64,000 nt of DNA from Climacium dendroides (lineage: Eukaryota; Streptophyta; Bryopsida; Hypnales; Climaciaceae). A program made the position numbers and the translations under genes. Shown piece by piece: positions 21,501 to 33,159 of the stretch (position 1 is its first letter; each line of letters starts with the position of its first letter). The DNA is taken from the NCBI GenBank assembly GCA_950106755.1, contig OX467083.1:49056555-49120554 (forward strand), written 5' to 3'. The notes under the pieces were generated by a model. That model saw nothing but the letters and a program-made list of their open reading frames with translations, made no database searches and was not told where the DNA came from.

Positions 21501-22641
21501 TTGTTAAATTCTTTTCAAATTTGGAATAGTAAATTAAATTTGTCAAAATTTGGATGAATGGTAATAATAGTGGATCATTTTGTGGATGAGAAAATACAAT
21601 AGGGTGACTCTATCCCTTACCTACATGGATTCCAAGGCACAAGCAATAACATAAAAATTTATTGGTTGCAACTATGTTTTTTCTATGGGTGTCCAATTTG
21701 ATGATTTTGCAATTAACACTGCTTATTTGTTCTTCTTGTTATTAACCCTTAAATGCCACCTCAATCCTTTTTTGAATTTTTGCAAATTTTTGCTTATATC
21801 TTTGTACAAAAAGATTAGTTACCGCAATTTCATGAAATCAATTGAGTATTACACTGAATGAATGAGAAGTTACTTGAACTAAATAGTGCCTGCAAGCCCT
21901 CCATTCATTATCCAGAATATGAACATCAAACTGTCAAAGTGTATAAGACTAAATAACACTGCTTAAGACTAAATGTTCAATGTTACTGCGGAACCTTTGG
22001 ACTTGCTCAATAAAATTATGTAAGCCATACATCGGATACAATATGCTTGAATCCATGGGCAGAATGACACAAGGAGACCAGAAAGATCACACACTGCAAT
22101 CATTCAATTGATTTGGAAGCAGGTGTGGGCCAATCTCATAAACTAAACAAATTAAATAGTTCCAAAGCATGCCATGATGCTTTGAAGAACTTATATCCCA
22201 CTCCCATGTAAGCAACTCTACAAGATTCAGTACCCTGATTGTGCGTATGACACTAATTTACCGAAGTCACACTACTCTAAATTAGTGCAGGATGAAATAT
22301 TACTATATTTTACCAATTTCTGCCAAAATCATTTTTTTGAAGTGGAAGCATTTTCTCACTTTTACCGGTAGCACAAATCATTGTACCTGGGTACAGTGAA
22401 GGAACCAAGAGGGCGTCAACTGAAATGCGTACTGTATCGTCAGCTGAAATTACATTTGTCCCCACCATCGGTTCGGGACCTGGAGTATCAGCAACTTCCA
22501 ACAGTGTATGGAAGTTAATGGAACCATTCCATATATTCGATCACTACTAACATACTTGAATTGCTTGGTGGATGCAACCTTGCGGCTTTAACAGGAGATG
22601 AATCATGTGCACAATAAACGACTTTGTATGTACGCTCCAAA
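18600..22641. other. Gene-free AT-rich stretch
   Basis: No coding sequence recognised on either strand. Between 19177 and 19325 the word GTGATATTA recurs four times with one inverted copy. The last few hundred bases are the 3' flank of the minus-strand CLC gene. The reading frames at 22310-22501 and 22515-22766 are antisense or intron noise. Confidence 0.4.
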
Positions 22642-25600
22642 TCAAGGCAATGAAAAGAGTACATCCCGTGGCGATCTTTCCCTGGTGCTGGATCGAAGAC
22701 TGAAGGACCTAAATCCAAAGGACTGGCCATTCTCAGATTCTGTATCTTTAGGAGTGCCGGTCTCAACTTCCAATTCTTTGTGGGCCTTAGCTATGTCTTT
22801 CCTCGTAATCATACCTATCACCCTGCACATAACATTAGGATTCCCACATGTATGAGCTAGTTGGAGTCACTCCTTGAAATCTGATCAGGGTCGGGCTGAA
22901 TCCTGTTGAGAGTGTTTCTTGACAATATCCCAATGGGAGAGACTAAGTAATGGATCAAACATGTATAGCGTTCTGGTGCTCAACAAAATTGAGACGTGCT
23001 AAAAGCAATAGGAGCATGTTGGAGCCCATCATTTCAAAGAGTTAATTTTAATGTCAAGCAAAATTGTGGCATTTGGTTATATGTATGACGGAATTTTAAG
23101 ATTCTCGAATAGGATATTTGAGTTTTGTATAATCAATATTAAGATTGCAAAACAATTGTGGAATTGAGGATTATATGTAAGGAGACATGAAAATTACACA
23201 CTTCTATTTGCAATCAGCTGCTTGTTACTGAAGAACATGTCTTCGTCCAGCTTGTTGCCTCAACCTTCATCTACCAAGGTAGTGATGGAGACTGACCTGT
23301 TGCTTGAATCAGTCACACAGATATGCCTCAAACCAAGAGTTCGGAAAATGATGTAAACTCGTCGTGCAGAGGTTTCAGCCCGAACCTGCAGTAGCGGAGA
23401 CAACACTACAAAGTTAAGACAATATATTACCTGAACAGAGAGCGATTTTGGGGAACTCATAAATGAAAAAATTTAAGAATGGACTATACAAGTGGGTCAC
23501 GTAGAGAATTTGAATACGCACTGTTAAAGGCGCGCGATTCATCCATGGCCGGAAATCTACGGCCAATTCTTTTCCTGCATTAGATACCTCCACCACATCC
23601 TCGAGCTTCGAACGACCTTCAGTAGTAGTGCTGCCATTCACAGTTGGCATAGCAAATTCCTGCAAAACGAAAATAGCCAAGAATTTTATATCCTTACCTG
23701 ACCCAGGTTTGCACCTTTATAGTACAACCAGGTTGTGGTCTTCAAATCTAGGAATATGAAGTGAATCTTGTCAGAATAACAGCCAACGTTTCACCACCTC
23801 TCTCCTTTTTCAGATTCACTCAAACCCCTTTTGATGGCCTTCTCTAATATGACATCAAGAATATCCTACACACTTGTCACACTATCGACTGTAGCACACT
23901 TGTCACAAATTCCAACTGTCATAGTGAAAACTTTGGGACCCCTGGTTATAAGAATAAAGAAGTTCGAGTGTAGGATTCGACACCTGTAAGAGTTCTTCGA
24001 TTTCCAATTCATTAACGGCCTCAGGTCTGGAGCTTAAGTAGCGCCGATGGGGATAATGATTATGATGGTATACACGCATGAGTCGGTCCAAAAATCGTTG
24101 CTCCTTCGTCAACCGCGGCAATCGTAAACTAATACCGTGACGCATGGGTCGATTCAGTGTTGCTGCATCGGCCTCAAAAATTGCGCGTTGCTCTAACAGC
24201 AACAATATCTGGTGCCTCAATATAAAACCAATCAGCTGACCGTCGGGGTCGAAATCATCTCCGGAAGTGTGTCGAACAATAGGAAAACCGTTGTGACATG
24301 TTTCACGGAGCACTGTAACGACCTCTGCCACGGAGGTAATCTGTACAAAGAATGAAATAAATAATACAAAAAAGAAGGGGCATTGTGTCGGAAGGCAAAA
24401 ATTGCCTAATCAGTGAATCGTATCTCAAAAGACCTCCCCATTAGATTATCAAAGTTATAAATGGTAAATCAATGTGAATCTAATATAGATATAGATTAGA
24501 TATAGATATAGATATAGATTAATACTAAGAAAAATTAAATAAAGGTTGATTTAATGTGATAGTTGTCAATGTGATACCAAGTCAATGCCAATGATATAGT
24601 AGAGGTACCCATTTCCATGCAACCTGTACGCTGCTTATTTCCCACCAAGGTTGGGTTCGATGCTTATTTCCCACCAAGGTTGGGTTCGATTTCCAATGGA
24701 ATGCGTTCCAACTAATAAGGTCATGAGACATGTCCCAAAGTAGTGAGCAGGAAAGTAATTTGGCTAAGATTGGAATTATAAGCATCTAGTGATTGTCTAT
24801 GGGCTGACTGCACTTTTTGCCTCCCGAAATTCATAGTAATTTCAGTTCAATCGATAAAATTACCAAAAAACTTTCAACCCCAGTCATTTCTATCAATGCA
24901 CCTCTGAAAATATTTGCTTTCCCTTGCAACACTCCAGACCATGTCCAGAATTGCTTATTTGATCAGTTATGGGTACCTTCAACATACTAACATTGAGTTA
25001 ACAACATCCGCATTACACTAACTTTAAATTAACATTAACTGAACCTGAGGACCATGTGAATCTAATGTCCATAACTTAACATGCAGAAATTCGCAAATCT
25101 AATGGAGTTCTTTTGTGATATGGGCAATGAATTCTCTAGAACATTCTCTGGGCGGTTTTCTTCTTACAACACTCTCAGGCAGCATTGTTTGAGTCATGAA
25201 ATAATGATTACCTCCTTAAAACATTTCACATCTGATGCCATTATGTGTCTAGCCGTGATCAAATGAAGTTTCTGTGAAGGCTCACTCTGCAAAAAATGGA
25301 CTTCTCCTGCAACACAGAAAAGTCAAGTGAGACATTTCCCGGTACTTAGGCAAATAGGTCAACAATATCATACGCAGTTTTCAAGTGCAGGATGTGCGAG
25401 CCAAATTTGGGAATGCAGGCAAAGATCTCGAGACTTCTAGCAAATTGGGAAATAGTACAAGGTAGTACCTATACGCTCCAAGTCAGACTCGTAGGCTCCT
25501 GCGGAATGAATGTAATGGGCCACCAAGTTGGAGAGAACTATGGCGAGTATGACTGGCAGTAAGAACTCGATTCCACCTGTGCCCTCCACCATGATCACCA

Positions 25601-28600
25601 CCTGCATAAATATTTCAAGTCAATGACCCAACACTCAAGAGTATAGCATCATCTAAAAAACATGCGTTTTATCACGTAATTGTGAACTAATCATCGTCCT
25701 CAGGATTGACTATAAAGAAATAGGCATTGGCCAACCCCCTTAAAATATAATTACAGTGCTTCATTGTTTTCCTTTCGAGCGTTCAAAGGTGCACTGCACC
25801 GCTACTGATATGCCATAAATATAGATGACTTCGTATTGATCTCTTATGTTCAAATTGAAAACTGGTGCACAAAAGTCTGCAAGTAGAAATCAAGAAGTTG
25901 AACGTCGCACTGTACCAAAGAAATGGAAGTTCGAAAAACTCCACCAAGCATGGCAGTCGCTCCCACAAGCGCATGCATTCCCGGTTGCACCGACCACCTG
26001 CAAAATCATTCATCAAACTAAAGACAAAGATAGTAGCAGACGACGGACGCATGAATGAGATAGAGCATGACTTTGAACTGAAAATTTAAGGCTTGAATAT
26101 CCAATAATATACAATCGAAAACAAGTACCATATTACTGACTAAGAATAATTGACCGATTCCAAACTTTAAAGCGTAGTAATTACGGAGTTGGACAATTCA
26201 TGTTGGACAATCGGAACAAAACTAAAATACTTCTCAGCAAAAATCAGCTTCTCACCCTGGGAAAATGAACTTGTAAACGCGCCCCAAAAATGCTCCAAAA
26301 GATGCGCCTACCTATTACCAGTCGACCATGAAACAAACAAAAAGAAAATCCTCCTCAACCTACAGAATGACTGTCACATAAATCCATCGCAAGATACGAA
26401 GATATCAGGATCATAAGTGCCTCTTAGACCTGATACCAAGGAAATAAGCACAACTTTCCAACACAATAATTGTAAGTAGCTTTTAACTGTTGAACAAGAA
26501 CAGGTGAAAGAAGCGCAAAAGAAACAAATTATGAAGAAAAAATCCAACCAATACGAAACAAATATACTTGCCATGATGGAAGGCATAAAAATGCCGCCGG
26601 GAGTTGCAATGCCGTAAGCTAGAATAAACAGGAGAAGGAAAGAACTCGAGTGGATGCCAAGACTACGAATAGTGAACGGAGAAACGCCAGCACCTCCTAA
26701 TGCTAATAGCTTCTGGATCGTCTGAAATAGAAACAAAGAACTATCAAGAGTTCGGTTACAAGCTCGAGAAATATCAAGAGAAAGGATCAACAATTCAAGG
26801 AATCTAGATTTACAAAGGGAAAAAGACATTAGTTTCTGTTCAGCAGTAGAAGCGGACTGTAAAATGAACCTGACGAGGGATGGCAAAGTAGAGAGAGGCT
26901 AGGTCATTGTAATAGCGGATCCCTGTTTCCTGATCCAGTAGCGGACATGTATATCTATACCAATACTCATCGCCCTCTTGCCTGTAGAAGATTTGTAATG
27001 CCAGATTGTCAGGTCGAGCACATCCTAAGAACAAAAACGACTTCGACCAAGCACTATCATGCATAAAATTAGGCTTACTTTGCTAGATGACCGTCGATTA
27101 TAGAAACGCTACCAAATCTACCGTAAGGCATCAATCGAGAGCTGCACTAATCTGAAATATGTGCCTCATGCACATTAAGTTAATTAGATATTTCAAATTG
27201 CACTTGATAAGAGGTTGAATTTTGTCACATAATCCAAACTGCAAGCAGTTCACAGCCATCATCTTACTCTTTCTGGATGGGTACACAACGTCCAAAATAA
27301 TAGGGCAGCATAAAGATGGCGGTGATTGAAATGAAAGTTATGAGACAGGCCTCAAGCAACCTGGACCCCCCAAACCCAAACAACACGATTCCAAACACCT
27401 GTGAGCACAACTTACAATGACTTGACTTGGATCTTGAACCTACGGAAGACGTTACTAAAGGTCCATTAACAAAGAACTGTACTGTACAGGCTCAAAACAA
27501 CTATCTGCAAGTATTGATCTAAGTGACTTGAACAGGAACTAAGCTCCTCAACTTCTTGAAAGGTGAGTACTGATCTCTTAGATAGCGATCGAGACAATTT
27601 TGTTGCATTGTCAAGCAATTCATGTTGCTAACATGTTACAGAGAATATAGGAGTAAAAACCGGACCTAAGAGCTCTGTGCTTTGAGGATGGTCGAAATTG
27701 AGCAAGCCAGTCATGGACTATGTTCAAGGAAGCTCCGATCACTCCAGCGAAGACGCTTGTGACCACAAATAATGGCAAGTCAATGAGATCGAACTCAGGC
27801 TGGCACACGATGCAAAGGCGTAGAATTTCAGAACTATTAGAATGCACCCGCAATTTTTCCTCGAGCAAAGAATGCCACTACCAATCTCTTCCTTATCAGT
27901 CACAAGGCACAACTATTACAAATGTCATCAAGCATGCAAAATTCTAGAGCATTACATCCTGGATACTACTCTGACAGAATCAATTGAGTATCTGACGAAC
28001 ATGAAGATTACATATTCTCATTGTGCAAAGACGTGAAGTAGACAAGACCAACACCGCAGCTATAAATTCAGGGTAATACAAATGATCTCAAAAAAGTAGG
28101 CCACTGAGAAAATATTACAAATATGCGCTATGGATGCTCGTCATCAGCAAGACAAGTAAGACAAGTAAGTGCAAGACAAGTAAATGCGATAGTTACCTTC
28201 AGAGCATGAAAGGAGATGGTTCCTGGTAACGAGAAAGAAAATTTCCTGCCACATCATACGAGAACTTAGCAATTGAAAGAAGTAAAATTATCCACGCAGC
28301 ATATTTACATATGATCATATCCAGGCAGGCAGTGATTGTCAGGCTCGAACATCCATTAAGCAAGTATGCTTCTTTAGCAGGAGTCCTGAGACCAATGATA
28401 ACATGGTATACCTTAGAGTGAGCAACGATAAAACCATGGTGGCACATGTTGTACATAAAAGTGATCGCCACATGACCTGCTCACATAGCCATCAACACAT
28501 ATAACTGAGGCACTACAATGATACAGAAACATCATAAACTTGCAGCTTGGTAGGGACTTGTGCTATAAATATTGTCACCATAACGCTATAAATACGTGTT

Positions 28601-31166
28601 AATATTAGATGATTTATAGATATGTATCATTTCAAAAGCTTGTAAACCTTTCTGGACCAGAAACTAGAGGCCTCCTCCATAGAAAATAGAACTCCACCAA
28701 TCGGTGCACCAAAAGCCGCTGCCAAGCTGTCCACAGCAACACATGAGATATGGTCTTGATTGATGATCAACCTTTCAAGGATCCTAGCCCAACAGAGTTC
28801 TAATGCCATTCAATCACCAAAATCTTCATTACACAAATTCCCTGAGCGTTCAATTACAAGGGATCGGAACAACCGAGGTAAATTTGATAGAATGACAAGA
28901 AGCAGAAAAATCAAATCAAACAGTACCCAGCTGCAGCTCCAGCCGAAATAAACTCTCGTCTGTCCCTATCGTTATAAAAGTCCTGCATTGCAATTGTAGG
29001 CGCCATATGAGTAGAGCGCACCCACATTTTCTTAGAATATCTGTATTCAATTTTGACAAATACATCTGGTCACATACTCTTGAGATGATATCGAGTCATT
29101 GGTAAACAAAGGCGTTTGCACAAGGGTACAACATGATCCTCACTTACGAATATCCAAGCTTTCGGTGTTAGCTGATTAAACTTCTCCCGCCAGGTTTCCC
29201 ACCGTGATTGCGGACCTGGAACGCTGTGCTTCCTTGTTGGGGACCGGCCATGCATCCAAGTAAGCTCAGACGCAATCGCACCGCCAATGTGAACCATAGG
29301 TCCTTCTTGACCAATCTGGGCACGACACCAATTGAAAATTTGAATTCAATATTGGAATCGAGAAATTTGAAAAACCATACAAGGTATTGCATTAAAATAA
29401 AACCATGGGGGATTGGTAGACCGGTGGTTTGATGAACCACTCTGACAGCCACCAGATCTATTCTAGAAAACCTAGTCGCCTTGCAATTAGCAGGATGTTA
29501 TATTTGGCGTTATATTTGGCAGGGTTTAATAAGGGGAGGTTTTCTGGAAGGGGGGAGGTTTTCTACTCGCTAGCAAGGGACACGAAAGTCCTTGGACAGG
29601 TAGAAGTGAGGCGCACCGGTAATCCAGATGAAACTGTGCAGATTGTACCCAATATCTGTGAACGCAACATCACAGTTGTAAAGACTCTTGCCAATTTCAG
29701 GGGCATATATGCAGGAAACTCACACAAGTACTAGGGAAGCATGGACTGTTGCTATTCACTATCCAGCATCATCCCATGAAACAGAAAACACACCTTCGTA
29801 AAGAGAGTTCGGTGTCGGAAAAAATCGGGTATATCATTACCATTCAGGTAAGCCATGACCAAAGTAACCTGCACAAGGGAACCAATATATAACCGCATCC
29901 AAAGAATCATTACTACGTGCAGAGCCCATGTCAATAGCTTGAGCATCACATTACAAAGAGAGCTGTAATGTGAGAATCATGACCTAATGTAATAATCACT
30001 CAGACGATTTGAGGCTGTTGAGAAAGTGAGTACTAAGCATGCATACCCCTCCACCCGCGGCTGCTGGAGCCCAGAAAATAACCAAGTAGCTCGAAAGAAG
30101 AACGAGAGCCACACCTACGGCTACGTAGTTGAAAAAGACAAGCGCTAATCCCCGTTCAATGAACTCCTCGGTCCACTCTTTCTGCAGCTCATGCAATCGG
30201 ATACTCAGAGCCTTGTCCAATGCAAACGAAACCATAGCCTTTTCAAAATTAAAATATAGAAGCCATTAGACTTGTACTAAGTCCAAGCACGTTTTTCTCA
30301 CTGACGAATGCGATATCAATTTCAAGAGCATATCACAAGATTGTCAAGAGTAATCCTCGGTGAGAAGATTACCTTGCGCGTGATAACGAACTCTTGAAAG
30401 GATTCAATAATGAACGCAATCGTCCCTACAAATCGGGAAAAGAAAATACTTATGTTCAGCCCTAAATCCTCTTTAAACCCCACAGGTTAATTGAATCGTC
30501 GTGAAACCCTTCACTGCCATGCGGAAAAATTTACTTCAACCCAGATACACCAGGTTAAGTATTCATGAAGCTCAATTCGGGTAATGGCCAAGATACCAAA
30601 AAGAATTAGAACTGTCTGTACTTGAACCAATGAGCAACAGCAGAATGAATATGACCTAATTCAGTTTCCCCTCAATCTTTTGATGCCTTTCAAATCAAAT
30701 GAAAACTTGAATTAAGAATCTGGGAAATATTTTACCGACAAGAAGTCCAATCATAATTGTAACCGTCCACTTCGCAAGTGTAAGCCCCGTATACCTGCAC
30801 CCCCCGACGATGCCCACCTCATCAGTCTTTGTAGAATGAAACATCAGACCATAATAACACTCGAGTAATAGGTTTATGCAATCAACATGAAAGAGATAAA
30901 TCCAAGCGTATCCTTTTGACCTTATCGAGATAAAGGGGTTTTGTAAACGGCCGATTGGTGTAGTACCCATAGAATTTACGATCAAACTGTCGCTTCTTGA
31001 GTTTTTCGTTAACCAAATTATAAATAGGGTCAAAATCAAGGCTCTCAACTCCAACATCATCATCGCTCGGGCCTTCCACTTCCTGATTCGGGCTACATTC
31101 GTAGCCTTGGTTGAAGAGCAACGGCACTTCCACGTCGAAATCCGTGTCTTCCATGTCTACATGCAT
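22642..31166 (-). CDS. CLC chloride channel/antiporter, 23 exons
   Basis: A 911-residue model joins in frame from ATG 31166 to the stop at 22642. Exons: 31166-30967, 30794-30736, 30425-30373, 30238-30047, 29868-29794, 29655-29617, 29315-29148, 28982-28927, 28726-28648, 28476-28412, 28245-28197, 27799-27666, 27420-27290, 27024-26870, 26721-26568, 26307-26256, 25997-25916, 25601-25469, 25306-25212, 24340-23984, 23659-23522, 23385-23297, 22822-22642. The 27420-27290 exon is the least certain. CLC signatures: [17 protein letters not shown] (gating glutamate present), [57 protein letters not shown] and [16 protein letters not shown]. The first selectivity motif, usually GxGIPE, reads GGGVTL. The C-terminal half has two cytosolic CBS domains (NGFPIV...LIGFILR and GLRHICVTD...[10 protein letters not shown]), with an insert in CBS1. 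It moves anions across a plasma or internal membrane; channel or H+-coupled mode cannot be told. Confidence 0.9.
23826..23925 (+). repeat. Dispersed ~95-bp intronic element, copy 1 (CLC intron)
   Basis: Lies in the CLC intron 23660-23983. Core AATATCCTACACACTTGTCA followed by CACTATCGACTGTAGCACAC. Similar sequence occurs in the SBDS intron (44380-44490, same orientation) and the CHLH intron (57303-57405, inverted). Confidence 0.65.
24480..24525 (+). repeat. GATATA microsatellite
   Basis: Short run of ATAGAT/ATATAG units in a CLC intron. Confidence 0.7.
24632..24689 (+). repeat. 29-bp perfect tandem duplication in CLC intron
   Basis: Two identical adjacent 29-base units starting TGCTTATTTCCCACCAAGG (24632-24660 and 24661-24689). 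Intronic, so no protein effect. Confidence 0.9.
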
Positions 31167-32577
31167 GTCTGCAAGCGCAATCGAATCAATCAGACACGTT
31201 AATGCAACACAAAAGTCCAGAGCAAACGATGGAAAAGGACGAAAGTGGAATTACAGAAGGTTCAAAAACTCAACACAAATATCACCACTAAAAGTAAAGA
31301 CAAAGGCTACACTCAAGTGCGCTCGCAAATTAAGGTCTGTGCTGAGGTAAGCACCGAATCTGTGGAAGTTTATCAGAAATTTTGTGCAAGGTAACCTTTC
31401 AGGCTACACCAATATAAATCCTAGCCGATCGATACACTGCGAATCTCTCCAATTGTTCTGTGCAACGCCAACAAGAGCACACCAAGATGGGCTACCTGGC
31501 ACTGCTACCTCCACAGCCCGCTTCACGACCGATTGCAGCAACAAGAACAAACAATCTCGAAGTACTCAGCAGCTAGCTCGGACCTCATATTGAAGAACAC
31601 TGGAACAATTTATGACTTGAAGCTCTCCCAGGGCTTCACGTTTCCGAAATCGTGTCAATTACGATATCCAGCGCTACGCATGCTCTGTAATTAGATGTGG
31701 AGCCCAGACAGACTGCATTCTCAGTCCTCAAAATTATACCCGGCAGACATGAGCAATGGTTAGGACAAGGGCTGACCAGTTGGATCACGTTGACTCCTGC
31801 CACCTTGCTCCTGAAAGTTCGCCCATGAGACTCGCCGTGGTAGCTCCATCGTCGACACCCTTCGTGCATCCGCCAAATCTACAGAAAACCCACAACACCC
31901 TCCAGGCCAGCTAAGCCTAGCCAGCGAGCGAGATCCTTTCTCTATTCCTCCGGCAGCGTTTCCAACAAGATATCCCCATTTCCTCCAGCAGGGAGAGACC
32001 AGAAGGAAGAAATATCTAGGATGTTTTAGCTGTACGGATCGATTGAATTGCTCATCATACCGAAGACTAAAGTTGGTTAAGATAATGCGCGGCAATTAGG
32101 GCAAGAAGTTATATGGCGTGAGAAGATGCCTGCCACGGTACGAATGATGATGTGGGCGATGATGACAATCGAAATTGCAGACAGCGCACGGGTGGGACGG
32201 TGCAGACCACTATTGTTACGGAGTATAATATTTATGAATTCGAATGATCATATATTGTATAAGTTATAATAACAATAAAGGTCTGCATGGTCGGGCATTT
32301 GCTCCGTTACACTCAACTCTCTCTAATTGCACACTCAGTCAATTGCATTTTCGCTGTGTTATGGGTGTTGAGATTATTTATTTATTTGTTTGTTTACTTT
32401 ACTTACATGAATATGAGAGATGCTGTCTACAGCACTGGAGTTTTTTATCAAAGGAATTCTGTCCAGTTCATTAAAAAAAGCATCGATTTTCTCTCTCCTC
32501 ACTCAAGTAACTTATCAGGAGACCTTGTGCTCTCCAGATACCTTCAGGAATCCGAAGTCCGGGGTAATTGATGTGAA
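31167..32577. other. CLC 5' flank, no recognised gene
   Basis: A 3' splice-like GCGCTTGCAG sits immediately upstream of the CLC start codon (about 31170), so the CLC transcript may have an intron in its 5' leader with leader exons further up, perhaps in the GC-richer segment 31640-32080. Frames here on either strand match nothing I know. Confidence 0.35.
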
Positions 32578-33159
32578 CTAAAGCTTGGCCCGGTAAGCAT
32601 ACCCCCTTGAACAATACTCGAATCTGAACACTCTCCAATTCGAGGATTGTCTGTCTGAAAACATTACAGTCCACAATTCTTTGAACAGTTCTTGCAACTC
32701 CCGTGGGTACAACTGGATGAGGGGCACAAATACAGCATCCCCAGGCAACGAACTGCTCTCATTGAGTGTGAAAAATACCTTGCGGCACAGCACCAAGAAC
32801 GGAACCTCTTCATTTGATGCCAATATTGTTTCTGGCAGCAATCTGCAACATTGAACATAGCTCGTCAACTCTGATGCACAGGAGTGCGTGATCAAATATT
32901 GTTGTTTAGCTCCAGATCATCTTGTACACTGTAATAAGATTACACATTCAAAAACCTGCGCACAACAAGCAGCATCTCGAATGTTCACAAGGAACCTGGA
33001 GTGTTTCTTCCGAAAGTCGGACAGTTTATACCAATGCAAGTGAATAGTAGATTGTTCACCACATTTCTTTACCAGCACTCGAGAGCGCCCTATACATTTA
33101 AACGTAATTTTGAGAATCTGAAAGGGATACAGTCTTGCTACATGCTCCAACCAAAACAT
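32578..33159 (-). other. Unrecognised possible exons
   Basis: Two open minus-strand segments have protein-like composition and plausible splice sites: 33159-32943 (LVKKCGEQSTIHLHWYKLSD, RFLVNIRDAACCAQ, then CAG|GTTTTT) and about 32845-32650 (LLPETILASNEEVPFLVLCR, SLPGDAVFVPLIQLYPREL), preceded by a TTGCAG acceptor at about 32847. A further open segment below (LVHINYPGLRIPEGIW, about 32600-32550) could follow. I could not place them in a family, and the phases do not join cleanly, so this is either an incomplete gene, a pseudogene or chance. Confidence 0.3.

Noticed and set aside
26306..26571. A GC-AG intron (ATG|GCAAGT) in the CLC gene
   Set aside because: A normal GT donor three to four bases further on, joined to the acceptor before GCGCATC, keeps the frame and gives the conserved MPSIMASASFG, so no unusual splice site is needed.
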